The translations under genes and the position numbers were made by a program. Positions 56,407 through 63,612 of a stretch of 64,000 bases of DNA are shown in pieces; the stretch's first letter is position 1, and every line of letters starts with the position of its first letter. A model generated the notes under the pieces. The model was not told the DNA's origin. It saw nothing but the letters and a program-made list of their open reading frames with translations, and did not search any database. The stretch covers positions 434,001 to 498,000 of the forward strand of contig NZ_MTZV01000002.1 of NCBI RefSeq assembly GCF_002362315.1, written 5' to 3'. The DNA comes from Paraburkholderia acidicola. GTDB lineage: Bacteria; Pseudomonadota; Gammaproteobacteria; Burkholderiales; Burkholderiaceae.

Positions 56407-56849
56407 CCTCCGAACTCATCGAAATCTTCACCGACGGCGCCTGCAAGGGCAACCCGGGCCCTGGCGGCTGGGGCGCACTGCTGCGTTACGGCGCGCAGGA
56501 AAAGGAACTGTTCGGCGGCGAAGCCGACACGACCAACAACCGCATGGAACTGATGGCCGTGATCGCTGCGCTCGAAGCGTTGAAGCGCCCCTGCAAGGCC
56601 GTCGTGCACACCGACTCGAAATACGTGCAGAAAGGCATCAGCGAGTGGATTCACGGCTGGAAAAAGAACAACTGGATCACGTCCGCAAAAACACCGGTGA
56701 AGAACGCCGACCTGTGGAAGCGGCTCGACAAGGCTGTCCAGCAGCATGAGATCGAATGGCGCTGGGTGAAGGGACATGCGGGGCATGTGGAGAACGAACG
56801 TGCCGACGCGCTGGCGAACCGCGGTGTCGCATCGCTCGCCGAGCTTTAA
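56403..56849 (+). CDS. rnhA: Ribonuclease HI
   Basis: 148 residues. The D-E-D-D catalytic carboxylates are visible: [18 protein letters not shown] (Asp about 9), [10 protein letters not shown] (Glu about 47), [12 protein letters not shown] (Asp about 69) and [11 protein letters not shown] (Asp about 133), with the flexible KGHAGH histidine loop before the last. It removes RNA from RNA-DNA hybrids. It starts within the stop of the methyltransferase gene. Confidence 0.97.
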   Translation: MTSELIEIFTDGACKGNPGPGGWGALLRYGAQEKELFGGEADTTNNRMELMAVIAALEALKRPCKAVVHTDSKYVQKGISEWIHGWKKNNWITSAKTPVKNADLWKRLDKAVQQHEIEWRWVKGHAGHVENERADALANRGVASLAEL

Positions 56850-56927
56850 GTATTTGCAGCGCGCCCTTTGCGCTCTTTACGTGTTCTCATTCGTTATTCC
56901 GAAGTTTCTGAAGCAGGCTAGACCGAC

Positions 56928-57668
56928 ATGCGTCAAATCATTCTCGACACCGAAACCACCGGCCTCAATGCCCGTACCGGCGACCGCATCATCGAAATCG
57001 GTTGCGTCGAACTGGTGAACCGCCGCCTCACCGGCAACAACCTGCACTTCTACATCAACCCCGAACGCGACAGCGATCCCGGCGCGCTCGCCGTGCACGG
57101 GTTGACCACCGAGTTTCTTCGCGACAAACCGAAGTTCGCGGAAATTGCCGCGCCGCTGCGCGACTTCATCTCCGACGCGGAGCTGATCATTCACAACGCG
57201 CCATTCGACATCGGCTTTCTCGATGCCGAGTTCGCGCTCCTCGGCCTGCCGTCGTTCAGCAAGAACTGCGGCGAAGTGATCGATACGCTCGTGCGCGCGA
57301 AGGCGATGTTCCCCGGCAAGCGCAATTCGCTCGATGCGCTATGCGACCGCTTCGGCATCAGCAATGCGCACCGCACGTTGCACGGCGCGCTGCTCGACTC
57401 GGAACTGCTCGCCGAGGTTTACCTCGCGATGACGCGCGGTCAGGAAAGTCTCGTCATCGATATGATCGGCGAGAGTGCGGCCAGTGGCGACGCGCACGCG
57501 CCGAGTGTCGCACTCGACGCGCTCGAGTTGACGGTGATCGCCGCGAGCGACGACGAACTGGCGGAGCATCAGGCGCTGCTCGACGGTCTCGACAAGTCGA
57601 TCAAGGGAACCAGCGTGTGGCGGCTCGAAGCTGTCGATGCTCCTGCGGATTCTTCGCAGCCCGCCTAA
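56928..57668 (+). CDS. dnaQ: DNA polymerase III epsilon subunit (proofreading exonuclease)
   Basis: 246 residues, DEDDh exonuclease. Exo I is IILDTETTGLNARTGDRI (D-x-E at about 7-9), Exo II is IHNAPFDIGFLDAEF (about 88-102), and Exo III has HRTLHGALLDSELLAEVYLA with the catalytic His and Asp (about 148-160). The C-terminal segment, about 60 residues, would bind the alpha subunit. In E. coli rnhA and dnaQ diverge; here they run in the same direction 78 bases apart. Confidence 0.96.
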   Translation: MRQIILDTETTGLNARTGDRIIEIGCVELVNRRLTGNNLHFYINPERDSDPGALAVHGLTTEFLRDKPKFAEIAAPLRDFISDAELIIHNAPFDIGFLDAEFALLGLPSFSKNCGEVIDTLVRAKAMFPGKRNSLDALCDRFGISNAHRTLHGALLDSELLAEVYLAMTRGQESLVIDMIGESAASGDAHAPSVALDALELTVIAASDDELAEHQALLDGLDKSIKGTSVWRLEAVDAPADSSQPA

Positions 57669-57675
57669 AAAGCAC

Positions 57676-57704
57676 TTTACGAAGTTTCGAAGCTCTGACA
57701 TAAT
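57676..57704 (+). promoter_or_regulatory. Promoter of tRNA-Val
   Basis: TTTACG (57676-57681), 17 bases, then CATAAT (57699-57704), followed by a GC-rich discriminator. Transcription should start about five bases before the mature tRNA. Confidence 0.6.
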
Positions 57705-57715
57705 CGCCGCTCTTC

Positions 57716-57790
57716 GGGTGGTTAGCTCAGCGGTAGAGCACTGCCTTCACACGGCAGGGGTCACAGGTTCAATCCCTGTACCACCCACCA
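57716..57790 (+). tRNA. tRNA-Val (anticodon CAC)
   Basis: A complete cloverleaf. The acceptor GGGTGGT pairs with ACCACCC, the D-arm contains AGCTCAGCGGTAGAGC, the anticodon stem CTGCC/GGCAG encloses TTCACAC (anticodon CAC, reading GUG), and the T-arm is CAGGTTCAATCCCTG. Discriminator A and the CCA end (57788-57790) are encoded. A terminator follows at 57897. Its 3' half is repeated at 59011. Confidence 0.95.
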
Positions 57791-57795
57791 GAACT
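57738..57795 (+). repeat. Direct repeat copy 1: tRNA-Val 3' half plus GAACT (att-like)
   Basis: These 58 bases, from the base of the anticodon stem to five bases past the CCA, are identical to 59011-59068. For about 60 bases beyond the repeat the flanks still align at roughly five matches in six, and both are followed by a similar AACCCCGC hairpin terminator. The pair encloses about 1.2 kb. Integrative elements that target tRNA genes leave this pattern, with the intact tRNA at one end. Confidence 0.85.
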
Positions 57796-57896
57796 ATCCG
57801 ACGTAGCTTGCTTAAGTGGCTATGCGACGTGTTCGGTATCTGGCCCGCTTCATTGGTTTGTTAGTGCCAACAGCAGGACCAGCACCCCGAAAGAAG

Positions 57897-57922
57897 AAAC
57901 CCCGCACTCGCGGGGTTTTTTT
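57897..57922 (+). terminator. Rho-independent terminator after tRNA-Val
   Basis: AACCCCGC pairs with GCGGGGTT around ACTC, followed by a run of seven T residues. Confidence 0.9.
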
Positions 57923-58009
57923 CGTCCATTCGACCTTAGTCCACAAAGCGCAATCTGTAAAAACGGGACGACCTTAGAGATAGGGTGGCGCTACAACAGG
58001 TCTTGCTCA

Positions 58010-58804
58010 TCACCTCGGGCCGAACTTTCCCTCCAGAAAGCTCTCATCGTCGTTGCTTTGGTGGCCGCCGGATGAGATGCCATAGTGGCCCTCATTGATG
58101 TCTTCTTGTCTGCTATTGCGTCTTGGAGATACCGTCGTGGCTCCGACGTCCGACGAGACACGCCCCGAACTCTTACTCGAAGAATTCGAAGAATTCGAAG
58201 AAAAGAGACTTCTAGCGAACGCCTTGAAATTCGCTCTAAAACCTTGAGGTCCCGTTGCTGCGGTCGATTGTGCCGCCCCTCCTGCACCAGCCTTGCCAGT
58301 CGAGTAGCCATTGCCATGGCCGGACGTTGCGATCCGCCCCGGTGCACCCGGGGGCGCCGTCGCCGGCCGCTGGTGGGCGTACGTCGACTGAGCTTGTGCG
58401 TGCGGCGGCTGGCTCCCCACCGGAGCTTGCGGCCGCCCGGATCCCGCGCCCCACATCAGGTTGTGCGCGATTTCCTGAGGCGTCGTTTGCATGGCCGCCG
58501 GCGCCGACCCCCGCCGCTGGAATTGCGCTCCCCCCTGCATCCATGGATCCATCCCCTGAGCCGCCGCTTGCATGGCCGCCGGCGCCGACCCCCGTCGTTG
58601 TGTTTGCTGCACGCTGCCCCCCGTCCCTGAATCCATTGGAACCTTCGGCGGCCGCGGTGGCAGATCGCTAAATCGCCCGCTATTCACGCCCGGTGGCGAT
58701 GGGCTTTCCGAACCGGAGCGGCTCCGGGCTTTTGTGGTGCTTGGGTTGTCACCCCAAGCGGCAGCGCCAAGTCCAACTGGTGGTGTTCTTACGGGAGAGC
58801 TCAT
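58010..58804 (-). CDS. Candidate type III secreted effector, low-complexity, previously unrecognised
   Basis: 264 residues with no family I recognise. The N-terminal 50 residues are Ser/Pro/Thr-rich (ten Ser) and have no Asp or Glu before residue 19, like type III secretion signals. QRRGSAPAAMQ occurs twice (residues 69-79 and 96-106). A Gln/His/Pro/Gly-rich middle, an SSNSSNSSS run (202-210) and RRNS near 229 follow, and the C-terminus is acidic. It has no signal peptide, no membrane segment and no catalytic motif. The ATG at 58804 has GAGG upstream; 12 more codons in frame are unlikely to be used. A hrpII/PIP-type promoter precedes it, and the gene is alone between two copies of a tRNA-Val repeat. 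Confidence 0.65.
   Translation of the reverse strand: MSSPVRTPPVGLGAAAWGDNPSTTKARSRSGSESPSPPGVNSGRFSDLPPRPPKVPMDSGTGGSVQQTQRRGSAPAAMQAAAQGMDPWMQGGAQFQRRGSAPAAMQTTPQEIAHNLMWGAGSGRPQAPVGSQPPHAQAQSTYAHQRPATAPPGAPGRIATSGHGNGYSTGKAGAGGAAQSTAATGPQGFRANFKAFARSLFSSNSSNSSSKSSGRVSSDVGATTVSPRRNSRQEDINEGHYGISSGGHQSNDDESFLEGKFGPR
58178..58204. repeat. Tandem 9-bp repeat in the effector-like gene
   Basis: CGAAGAATT occurs twice and is followed by a third near-copy (CGAAGAAAA). On the coding strand it gives the alternating Ser-Ser-Asn run. A change of copy number would keep the reading frame and only alter the length of the Ser/Asn tract. Confidence 0.8.
58487..58600 (-). repeat. Two 33-bp coding repeats (QRRGSAPAAMQ) 81 bp apart
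   Basis: Copies at 58568-58600 and 58487-58519 encode identical 11-residue units. The DNA differs by only a few silent changes near one end, so the duplication is recent or under selection. Confidence 0.85.
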
Positions 58805-58839
58805 GACGTTCCTCGGTATCAGTAGAGCGGTACGCCACA

Positions 58840-58901
58840 ATCATACGAACGTCGATCCGTCGTCCCCGGCACCGATACGAAGGAACGCGGGCAAATCCGA
58901 A
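58840..58901 (-). promoter_or_regulatory. hrpII/PIP box with correctly spaced -10
   Basis: On the minus strand TTCG (58901-58898), 16 bases, TTCG (58881-58878) matches both the Ralstonia/Burkholderia hrpII box and the Xanthomonas PIP form TTCGB-N15-TTCGB (TTCGG...TTCGT). After 31 further bases comes TATGAT (58845-58840), a YANNNT-type -10 at the 30-32 base distance known for PIP promoters. The coding start is 35 bases further. Known activators are HrpB/HrpX AraC-type regulators. Confidence 0.6.
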
Positions 58902-59010
58902 GCGAATGCGTTACGTCAACAGACCTGCGACGGGTGTTCCGGTCCAGACTTACGCGAACAGACCTTCTCCATGCACGAGTGCATGCCCACCTCCAGATTG
59001 CGCCTTGTTT

Positions 59011-59068
59011 GCACTGCCTTCACACGGCAGGGGTCACAGGTTCAATCCCTGTACCACCCACCAGAACT
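59011..59068 (+). pseudogene. Truncated tRNA-Val remnant (direct repeat copy 2, att-like)
   Basis: Identical over 58 bases to the 3' half of the upstream tRNA-Val, including the anticodon stem-loop, T-arm, acceptor strand and CCA. The acceptor 5' strand and D-arm are missing, and the preceding bases (CGCCTTGTTT) bear no relation to a tRNA 5' half. It cannot fold into a tRNA and has no promoter at the right place. It marks the right boundary of the inserted segment, or the stump of a second tRNA gene. Confidence 0.85.
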
Positions 59069-59177
59069 GTCCGGCGTCGCTTGCTCAATTGGCTATGTGG
59101 CGCGTTCGGTATCTGGCCCACTTCGTTGGCGTACTACAGCTAACAACGGTAGGGTCGGCATACTGGAACGAGAAAGA

Positions 59178-59204
59178 AAAACCCCGCGTTTGCGGGGTTT
59201 TTTG
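59178..59204 (+). terminator. Rho-independent terminator behind the tRNA remnant
   Basis: AAAACCCCGC pairs with GCGGGGTTTT around GTTT, ending in six T residues. It is the counterpart of the terminator at 57897 behind the intact tRNA. Confidence 0.85.
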
Positions 59205-59299
59205 TTGCAGCTGCGCCTTCGAGAATCCAGCAAGTAATCAACCGGACTGGATCGGCGAGAACCAGGCTTGGCTTGCCCTGCACGGCTCCCCCCAATTAC

Positions 59300-60079
59300 C
59301 TACGATCGCGGGCGAAGGTACAACCACGACATGAGCTTCGCTCGGCTCTCAGAACAAAGAAGCCATCGATCCGAGTCCGTCCAGTGATCAGAAAGAATGG
59401 GAATGGTCGATAGATCGCGCGCGCCCGTTTTTATTTCACGTATCTCAAAGTGTTGCCCGGCGCGAGAAAGTAATCCCTCATATTTCGCCTTTCCATCCGC
59501 AATCATGAAATCATGGATTTCAATGATGATGTGCGCGTCCGACAGTGATTTCAGGCACTCTTCTGTAAAAACGTCAAACTCGTGTGTTTCGATGTCGCAC
59601 AGAACCACGCTATCTGCCAATGCTACGTGGTAAGCCTGTAACTCTGCCATGAAATTTTCCGTCGCAGCACCATGGAGATGAACACGCTCGCCCACGCCTG
59701 CGCTCGCCGCAATCTTCCTTATGTTGTCTCGACTTTCATCAACGATCTCAAAGCAATGCGACCTCTGGTAACACCCGCTTGCCACCATTCCTACGCCGTA
59801 AAATCCATCCGCAGCACCAAGATCGATAAGCGTATGCCGTGTTTTCCCGAGTTCGGCCAGCAACTCGCAGATTTCCTGTTCGTATAATCCAAGAATTTTT
59901 GCACTGTTATCGGCTACTCGCCACGTCGCCAATTCGCCCAGATTGTATCCCTTCATTGGACCATGCTGGATAACGCCACCCGTTATATCCATCAGGCGAT
60001 TAGCAAGATACAAACGCCGAGCCTCAACCCCGTTCGAACTTAATATCCCGATTATATTCAGTGCTTCATCGACATCCAT
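59300..60079 (-). CDS. FkbM-like SAM-dependent methyltransferase
   Basis: 259 residues. SAM motif I is TLIDLGAADGFYGVGM (about 83-98), the following acidic strand end is CFEIVDESRDNI (about 109), and VVLCDIETHEFDVF (about 160) and IIIEIHDFMI (about 180) resemble the FkbM methyltransferase core. The substrate is unknown; relatives modify polyketides, sugars or phenolics. Codon use and GC are visibly lower than in the core genes on either side, which suggests horizontal acquisition. It lies just outside the tRNA-remnant boundary, alone, facing it. GAGGATGAGAA precedes the ATG. Confidence 0.65.
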   Translation of the reverse strand: MDVDEALNIIGILSSNGVEARRLYLANRLMDITGGVIQHGPMKGYNLGELATWRVADNSAKILGLYEQEICELLAELGKTRHTLIDLGAADGFYGVGMVASGCYQRSHCFEIVDESRDNIRKIAASAGVGERVHLHGAATENFMAELQAYHVALADSVVLCDIETHEFDVFTEECLKSLSDAHIIIEIHDFMIADGKAKYEGLLSRAGQHFEIREIKTGARDLSTIPILSDHWTDSDRWLLCSESRAKLMSWLYLRPRS

Positions 60080-60587
60080 TTCTCATCCTCGTCAATCGTA
60101 ATCGCGAGCAAGCGAGCGATCTGTCGCCGCTCCACACCACACATTACAGACTCATATCACAGCCGTCAGAACATTTCGAGGACCGCATCCGCTTTTCACA
60201 GTAATTCACGTTCTCGCGAACAAAAGAGCCCGTATCGCACAGATGAAGCATGACGGGATATGCCGCAACGAAGTGCGGGACGGTCGGGTGGTGGTGAAGG
60301 GGCGTCACGAGATCGAAATCAACGGCGAACTTGCGGCAGCGCAGGAGGCTTTTTTGTCCCGACAAGTGAGATTGCAGAAGATATCCGACGCTGCGTTAAG
60401 CCGCAACTGGAGCGATAGACTTCACGCGCTGATGCGGAATCGCGCGATCTTCGCCGACAGGCATTTCTCAAGGAGTTCAACGAAGTCCGCAAAGACCTTC
60501 ACTGGAGGCAGACGAAATGATCTCGAACCGCTCCCAAGGTTCTTCGACCCGCGACAACAGTGTGCGGGCCGAAAGCATCTGACAGAC
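60080..60587. other. 508-bp region without a supported gene
   Basis: It lies upstream of the methyltransferase gene and is of mixed, lower GC. A 189-residue open frame on the plus strand (60243-60812) crosses it but has no ribosome site or recognisable domain. It may hold degraded mobile DNA. No RNA gene is recognised. Confidence 0.4.
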
Positions 60588-60863
60588 TTACAGATCGTGT
60601 CCGAGCTTGTGAAGCAGATCGCCTGGCGAACTGCGTGTGTTGATCGCATTGATGGTGTCGGTCAGGAACCACGGCAAGATCAACTGCGTATTGGGATCGG
60701 TGACACCGACTTTAAGTATTGGCTGCGCAGTCGGTGCAGTGCGGCCTTTGTTTTGTACGGCGGCACCGGCATCGGACGAGGTGGGCACGCTCGTGGAAGA
60801 CCATGCGGATGAACAGGCAGCAGCACACACGATCAGCGCGGCAACAGAACGAACGATTTTCAT
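60588..60863 (-). CDS. Short secreted protein of unknown function
   Basis: 91 residues. A signal peptide (MKIVRSVAALIVCAAACSSAWS) with a basic start and Ala-rich core is followed by a Ser/Thr/Ala linker, then QPILKVGVTDPNTQLILPWF and a C-terminal segment containing LTDTINAINTRS. GAGAGG sits eight bases before the ATG. No family is recognised. It is transcribed in the same direction as the uronate operon, 138 bases beyond its last gene, but a hairpin lies between them. A lipoprotein reading (Cys 17) is less likely. Confidence 0.55.
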   Translation of the reverse strand: MKIVRSVAALIVCAAACSSAWSSTSVPTSSDAGAAVQNKGRTAPTAQPILKVGVTDPNTQLILPWFLTDTINAINTRSSPGDLLHKLGHDL

Positions 60864-60965
60864 GAAGGACCTCTCACAGGGTTGGCAAAAACGCTATGCG
60901 GAAATTATCGCGCAACTACGTGGTGCCGTGTTTTGCCGTTCGTGTAGGCCGAGTTACTGTTGTTA

Positions 60966-60993
60966 GCCGCCCGAGGTCAGTGATCCGGGCGGC
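60966..60993 (-). other. GC-rich hairpin after the uronate operon
   Basis: GCCGCCCG and CGGGCGGC form an 8-bp stem with a 12-base loop, eight bases after the stop of the lactonase gene on the minus strand. There is no T-run, so it may protect the 3' end of the mRNA or help Rho-dependent termination rather than act alone. Confidence 0.4.
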
Positions 60994-61001
60994 CAAACCG
61001 T

Positions 61002-61964
61002 TCACAACGCGCCCGCGTACTCCGCCTCTGCACACCCCTGCACGCCAGGCCGCACGGCAAACAGATGGCCATCGTGCTCCGTCGCGCCCACACCGGGTCG
61101 AATCGACGTCACGAACAGCGTATCGAGTTCGCGCCCACCGAATGCACACATTGCCGGCTTGATCGCGGGCACTTCGATCTGGCGATCAAGCGTGCCATCG
61201 GGTGTGAAGCGCAACACGAGACCCGCATCGTTTGCACAGATCCAGTAGCAGCCATCCACATCGATGGCCGCGCCGTCGGGGCGCCCAGCATGGCGATGCA
61301 GATCGGCGAAAACGCGCCGGTTATGCGGTTGGCCTTCGTCGATGTCGTAATCGAAGGCCCACACCAGCCGGCGCAACGGATGCGAATCCGACAGATACAT
61401 CGTGCGGCCATCAGGCGACCACGCAAGGCCGTTCTGCACGATCAGCGCTTCGACAATGGGCGTCGACAGCGCGCCGCGTTCATCGAAACGATATAGCGCG
61501 CCAGCCGGAACCGCGGCCGCCATGTCCTGCACGATCGTGCCCGCCCAGAAGCGTCCCTGCCGATCGCATCGACCGTCGTTGAAGCGCATGTCGGGTGCAG
61601 CGAAAACCGGTGCGGCAAGCTTTCTAACGAGCGCATTGACCGGTGCATGCACCGGCTTGCCCGCAGTATCTGCGCCCGCGTCGACATCCGCTTCAGGCAA
61701 CGTCACGGCAAACAATCCGCTTTCGCAGCCCGCGAGCACCTTGCCGTTGCGACCAAAGGCGATGCACGCAACCTTCTCCGGCAAGATCCACTCGGACCGT
61801 ACCGCCGTCTCGACCTGCAGACGCACGATCTTTCGCGCAGGAATGTCGACCCAATACAGCGCCTGTTCGGTGGCTCGCCATACCGGGCTCTCACCAACCG
61901 TGGCCGGTGCCTGCCCGTGCCCTTCCACGCGTTCAGCACGGATCATGGGTACAGCAGCGCTCAC
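61002..61964 (-). CDS. SMP-30/gluconolactonase-family lactonase (probable aldarolactonase)
   Basis: 320 residues, six-bladed propeller of the SMP-30/LRE family. ATVGESPVWRATEQALYWVD near the N-terminus carries the metal-binding Glu. DMRFNDGRCDRQGRFWAGT (about 124) supplies the Asn/Asp ligands, and NGLAWSPDGRTMYLSDS (about 177) and RPDGAAIDVDGCYWICAND (about 228) complete the site. Next to uronate dehydrogenase it probably opens the aldarolactone, like UxuL-type lactonases. The start is GTG at 61964, overlapping the udh stop; an ATG at 61946 is the alternative. Confidence 0.82.
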   Translation of the reverse strand: MSAAVPMIRAERVEGHGQAPATVGESPVWRATEQALYWVDIPARKIVRLQVETAVRSEWILPEKVACIAFGRNGKVLAGCESGLFAVTLPEADVDAGADTAGKPVHAPVNALVRKLAAPVFAAPDMRFNDGRCDRQGRFWAGTIVQDMAAAVPAGALYRFDERGALSTPIVEALIVQNGLAWSPDGRTMYLSDSHPLRRLVWAFDYDIDEGQPHNRRVFADLHRHAGRPDGAAIDVDGCYWICANDAGLVLRFTPDGTLDRQIEVPAIKPAMCAFGGRELDTLFVTSIRPGVGATEHDGHLFAVRPGVQGCAEAEYAGAL

Positions 61965-62812
61965 CGCTTCGGCTCCATAGGGCCTGCAAGGACGAACGCG
62001 CCGCCCTGATAACGCTGGGTCGGATCGTCGAGATCGGTGGTCGGTACGCTCAGCGGGAACAGATGTTCGAACTGCGCAGAGCTGTCCTGCGGATGAAATC
62101 CGAGGAACGCCGCCTTCGCGTTATCGATCCACTTCGCCCGGTTATCCGACACGCCGTAGACGATCGCATGCCCCACGCGATTCGTGAACAGCGAACAGCG
62201 CACGAGTTCGATGAGGTCCCGGTAGCTCAGATAGGTCACGAGCATGCGCGGATTCTTCGGTTGCTCGAACGACGAGCCAATGCGCAGACACACCGTCTCG
62301 AGACCGAAGCGATCGAAGTAGTAGCGCGACAATGATTCGCCGAAGCATTTCGACACGCCATACAGGCTGTCCGGACGCAACGGCGCATCGATATCGACCA
62401 CCGATGTGGTCGGATGGAAGCCGACCACATGATTCGAACTCGCGTACACGATGCGTCTGACGCCGTGCTTCTGCGCCGACGAGTACAGGTTGTAGAGCCC
62501 GCGAATATTCGCTTCGAGCAGATCCTCGAACGGTGCCTCGACCGAAATGCCGCCGAGGTGAACCACCGCGTCGACGCCTTCGAGCAGCGCATGCACCGCA
62601 TCGCGATCGGCCAGATCGACGACGGCGAGTTCTTCGTGCGCAGCCGCGTCGCCGAGCGGCACGATATCGCTGACGCGAACGATGTCCGCCCACGCGGATA
62701 GCGCGCCGCGCAACTGCTGTCCGAGATTGCCAGCTGCGCCGGTCAGCAGGATGCGGCCGAAAGGTTTGCGCGGCTCGGTCGATGCAGCGGCGCTCTGATT
62801 ACTGTCAGTCAT
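61961..62812 (-). CDS. udh: Uronate dehydrogenase
   Basis: 283 residues, extended short-chain dehydrogenase. The Rossmann motif is ILLTGAAGNLGQQL (about 21-34), followed by VHLGGISVEAPFEDLLEANI (about 88) and YASSNHVVGFHP (about 123). The catalytic Y-x3-K is in LYGVSKCFGESL (about 148-159). These match the known uronate dehydrogenases (EC 1.1.1.203), which oxidise D-glucuronate or D-galacturonate to the aldarolactone with NAD+. It overlaps the aldolase gene upstream and the lactonase gene downstream by 4 bases each. Confidence 0.85.
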   Translation of the reverse strand: MTDSNQSAAASTEPRKPFGRILLTGAAGNLGQQLRGALSAWADIVRVSDIVPLGDAAAHEELAVVDLADRDAVHALLEGVDAVVHLGGISVEAPFEDLLEANIRGLYNLYSSAQKHGVRRIVYASSNHVVGFHPTTSVVDIDAPLRPDSLYGVSKCFGESLSRYYFDRFGLETVCLRIGSSFEQPKNPRMLVTYLSYRDLIELVRCSLFTNRVGHAIVYGVSDNRAKWIDNAKAAFLGFHPQDSSAQFEHLFPLSVPTTDLDDPTQRYQGGAFVLAGPMEPKR

Positions 62813-63612
62813 GTTTTGCTCTGTTCCTGGTGTGAAGAGATGTTCGCCGCGCCATGCTTGAGCGTTGCTTCTGCGCCGCTGCGCAGCAGCCCGATGTCGG
62901 TGGCAAGTGCGACGTAATCGAAGCCGATGCGCAGATACTCCGCGGCGAGCGTGGGGTCGGTCATCAAGATGCCGATCGGTTTGCCGCAGCGATGCGCACG
63001 GTCATACGCATCGTGAATCGCTGCCTGCACGTCGGGATGCCGGAAGTCGCCGAGATGTCCGAGCGCAGCGGCAAGATCCGACGGCCCGATAAAGAGTGCA
63101 TCGACGCCGTCCACTGCCGCGATCTGTTCGAGGTTCGCGAGCGCCTTGCCGGTTTCCAGTTGCACGAGCAGGCAGACTTCGTCGTTTGCTTCGTGCAGAT
63201 ACTGGCTGTCGCGCCCGTAGCGGTTGGCTCGCGTCGCGGACGACACGCCGCGAATGCCGGCCGGCGGGTAGCGCACCGCCGCGGCCGCGCGCTGCGCGTC
63301 TTCCTGCGTGTCGACCATCGGCACCAGCAAGGTCTGCGCGCCGATGTCGAGCAGGCGTTTGATCTGCACGGTGTCGTTGGTGCCGGGCCGCACGACCGCC
63401 GATACCGTCGATTGCGCCGCCGCACGCAATTGCTCCTGCACCATCGGTACTTCGTTAGCAGCGTGCTCGGTGTCGATCAATACCCAGTCGAAGTCGGACT
63501 GCGTGAGGACTTCGACGACGTTGCTACTCGCCAGCATGCTCCAGATGCCAAGCTGCTGTTGCCGGGCGAGCAATCGAGCCTTGAACCGGTTGGGTTGCAT
63601 AGCGGATTCCAT
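62809..63612 (-). CDS. HpcH/HpaI-family class II aldolase
   Basis: 267 residues. NRFKARLLARQQQLGIWSML opens the TIM barrel, FDWVLIDTEHA (about 42) has the substrate-binding acid/His pair, and VPMVDTQEDAQRAAAAVRYP and GIRGVSSATRANRYGRD follow, with LVQLETGKALANLEQIAAVD carrying the metal-binding Glu (about 153). The metal-binding Asp is in ALFIGPSDLAAALG. In a uronate operon it is probably a 2-dehydro-3-deoxyglucarate-type (GarL-like) aldolase yielding pyruvate and tartronate semialdehyde. ATG 63612 is chosen; ATG 63600 (MQPNRF) is nearly as good. Confidence 0.8.
   Translation of the reverse strand: MESAMQPNRFKARLLARQQQLGIWSMLASSNVVEVLTQSDFDWVLIDTEHAANEVPMVQEQLRAAAQSTVSAVVRPGTNDTVQIKRLLDIGAQTLLVPMVDTQEDAQRAAAAVRYPPAGIRGVSSATRANRYGRDSQYLHEANDEVCLLVQLETGKALANLEQIAAVDGVDALFIGPSDLAAALGHLGDFRHPDVQAAIHDAYDRAHRCGKPIGILMTDPTLAAEYLRIGFDYVALATDIGLLRSGAEATLKHGAANISSHQEQSKT

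Noticed and set aside
59011..59085. Second functional tRNA-Val
   Set aside because: The 5' acceptor strand and D-arm are missing, so no cloverleaf can form.
60243..60812. 189-codon plus-strand frame in the accessory zone
   Set aside because: No ribosome site and no recognisable domain, and it runs over the better supported signal-peptide gene on the other strand.
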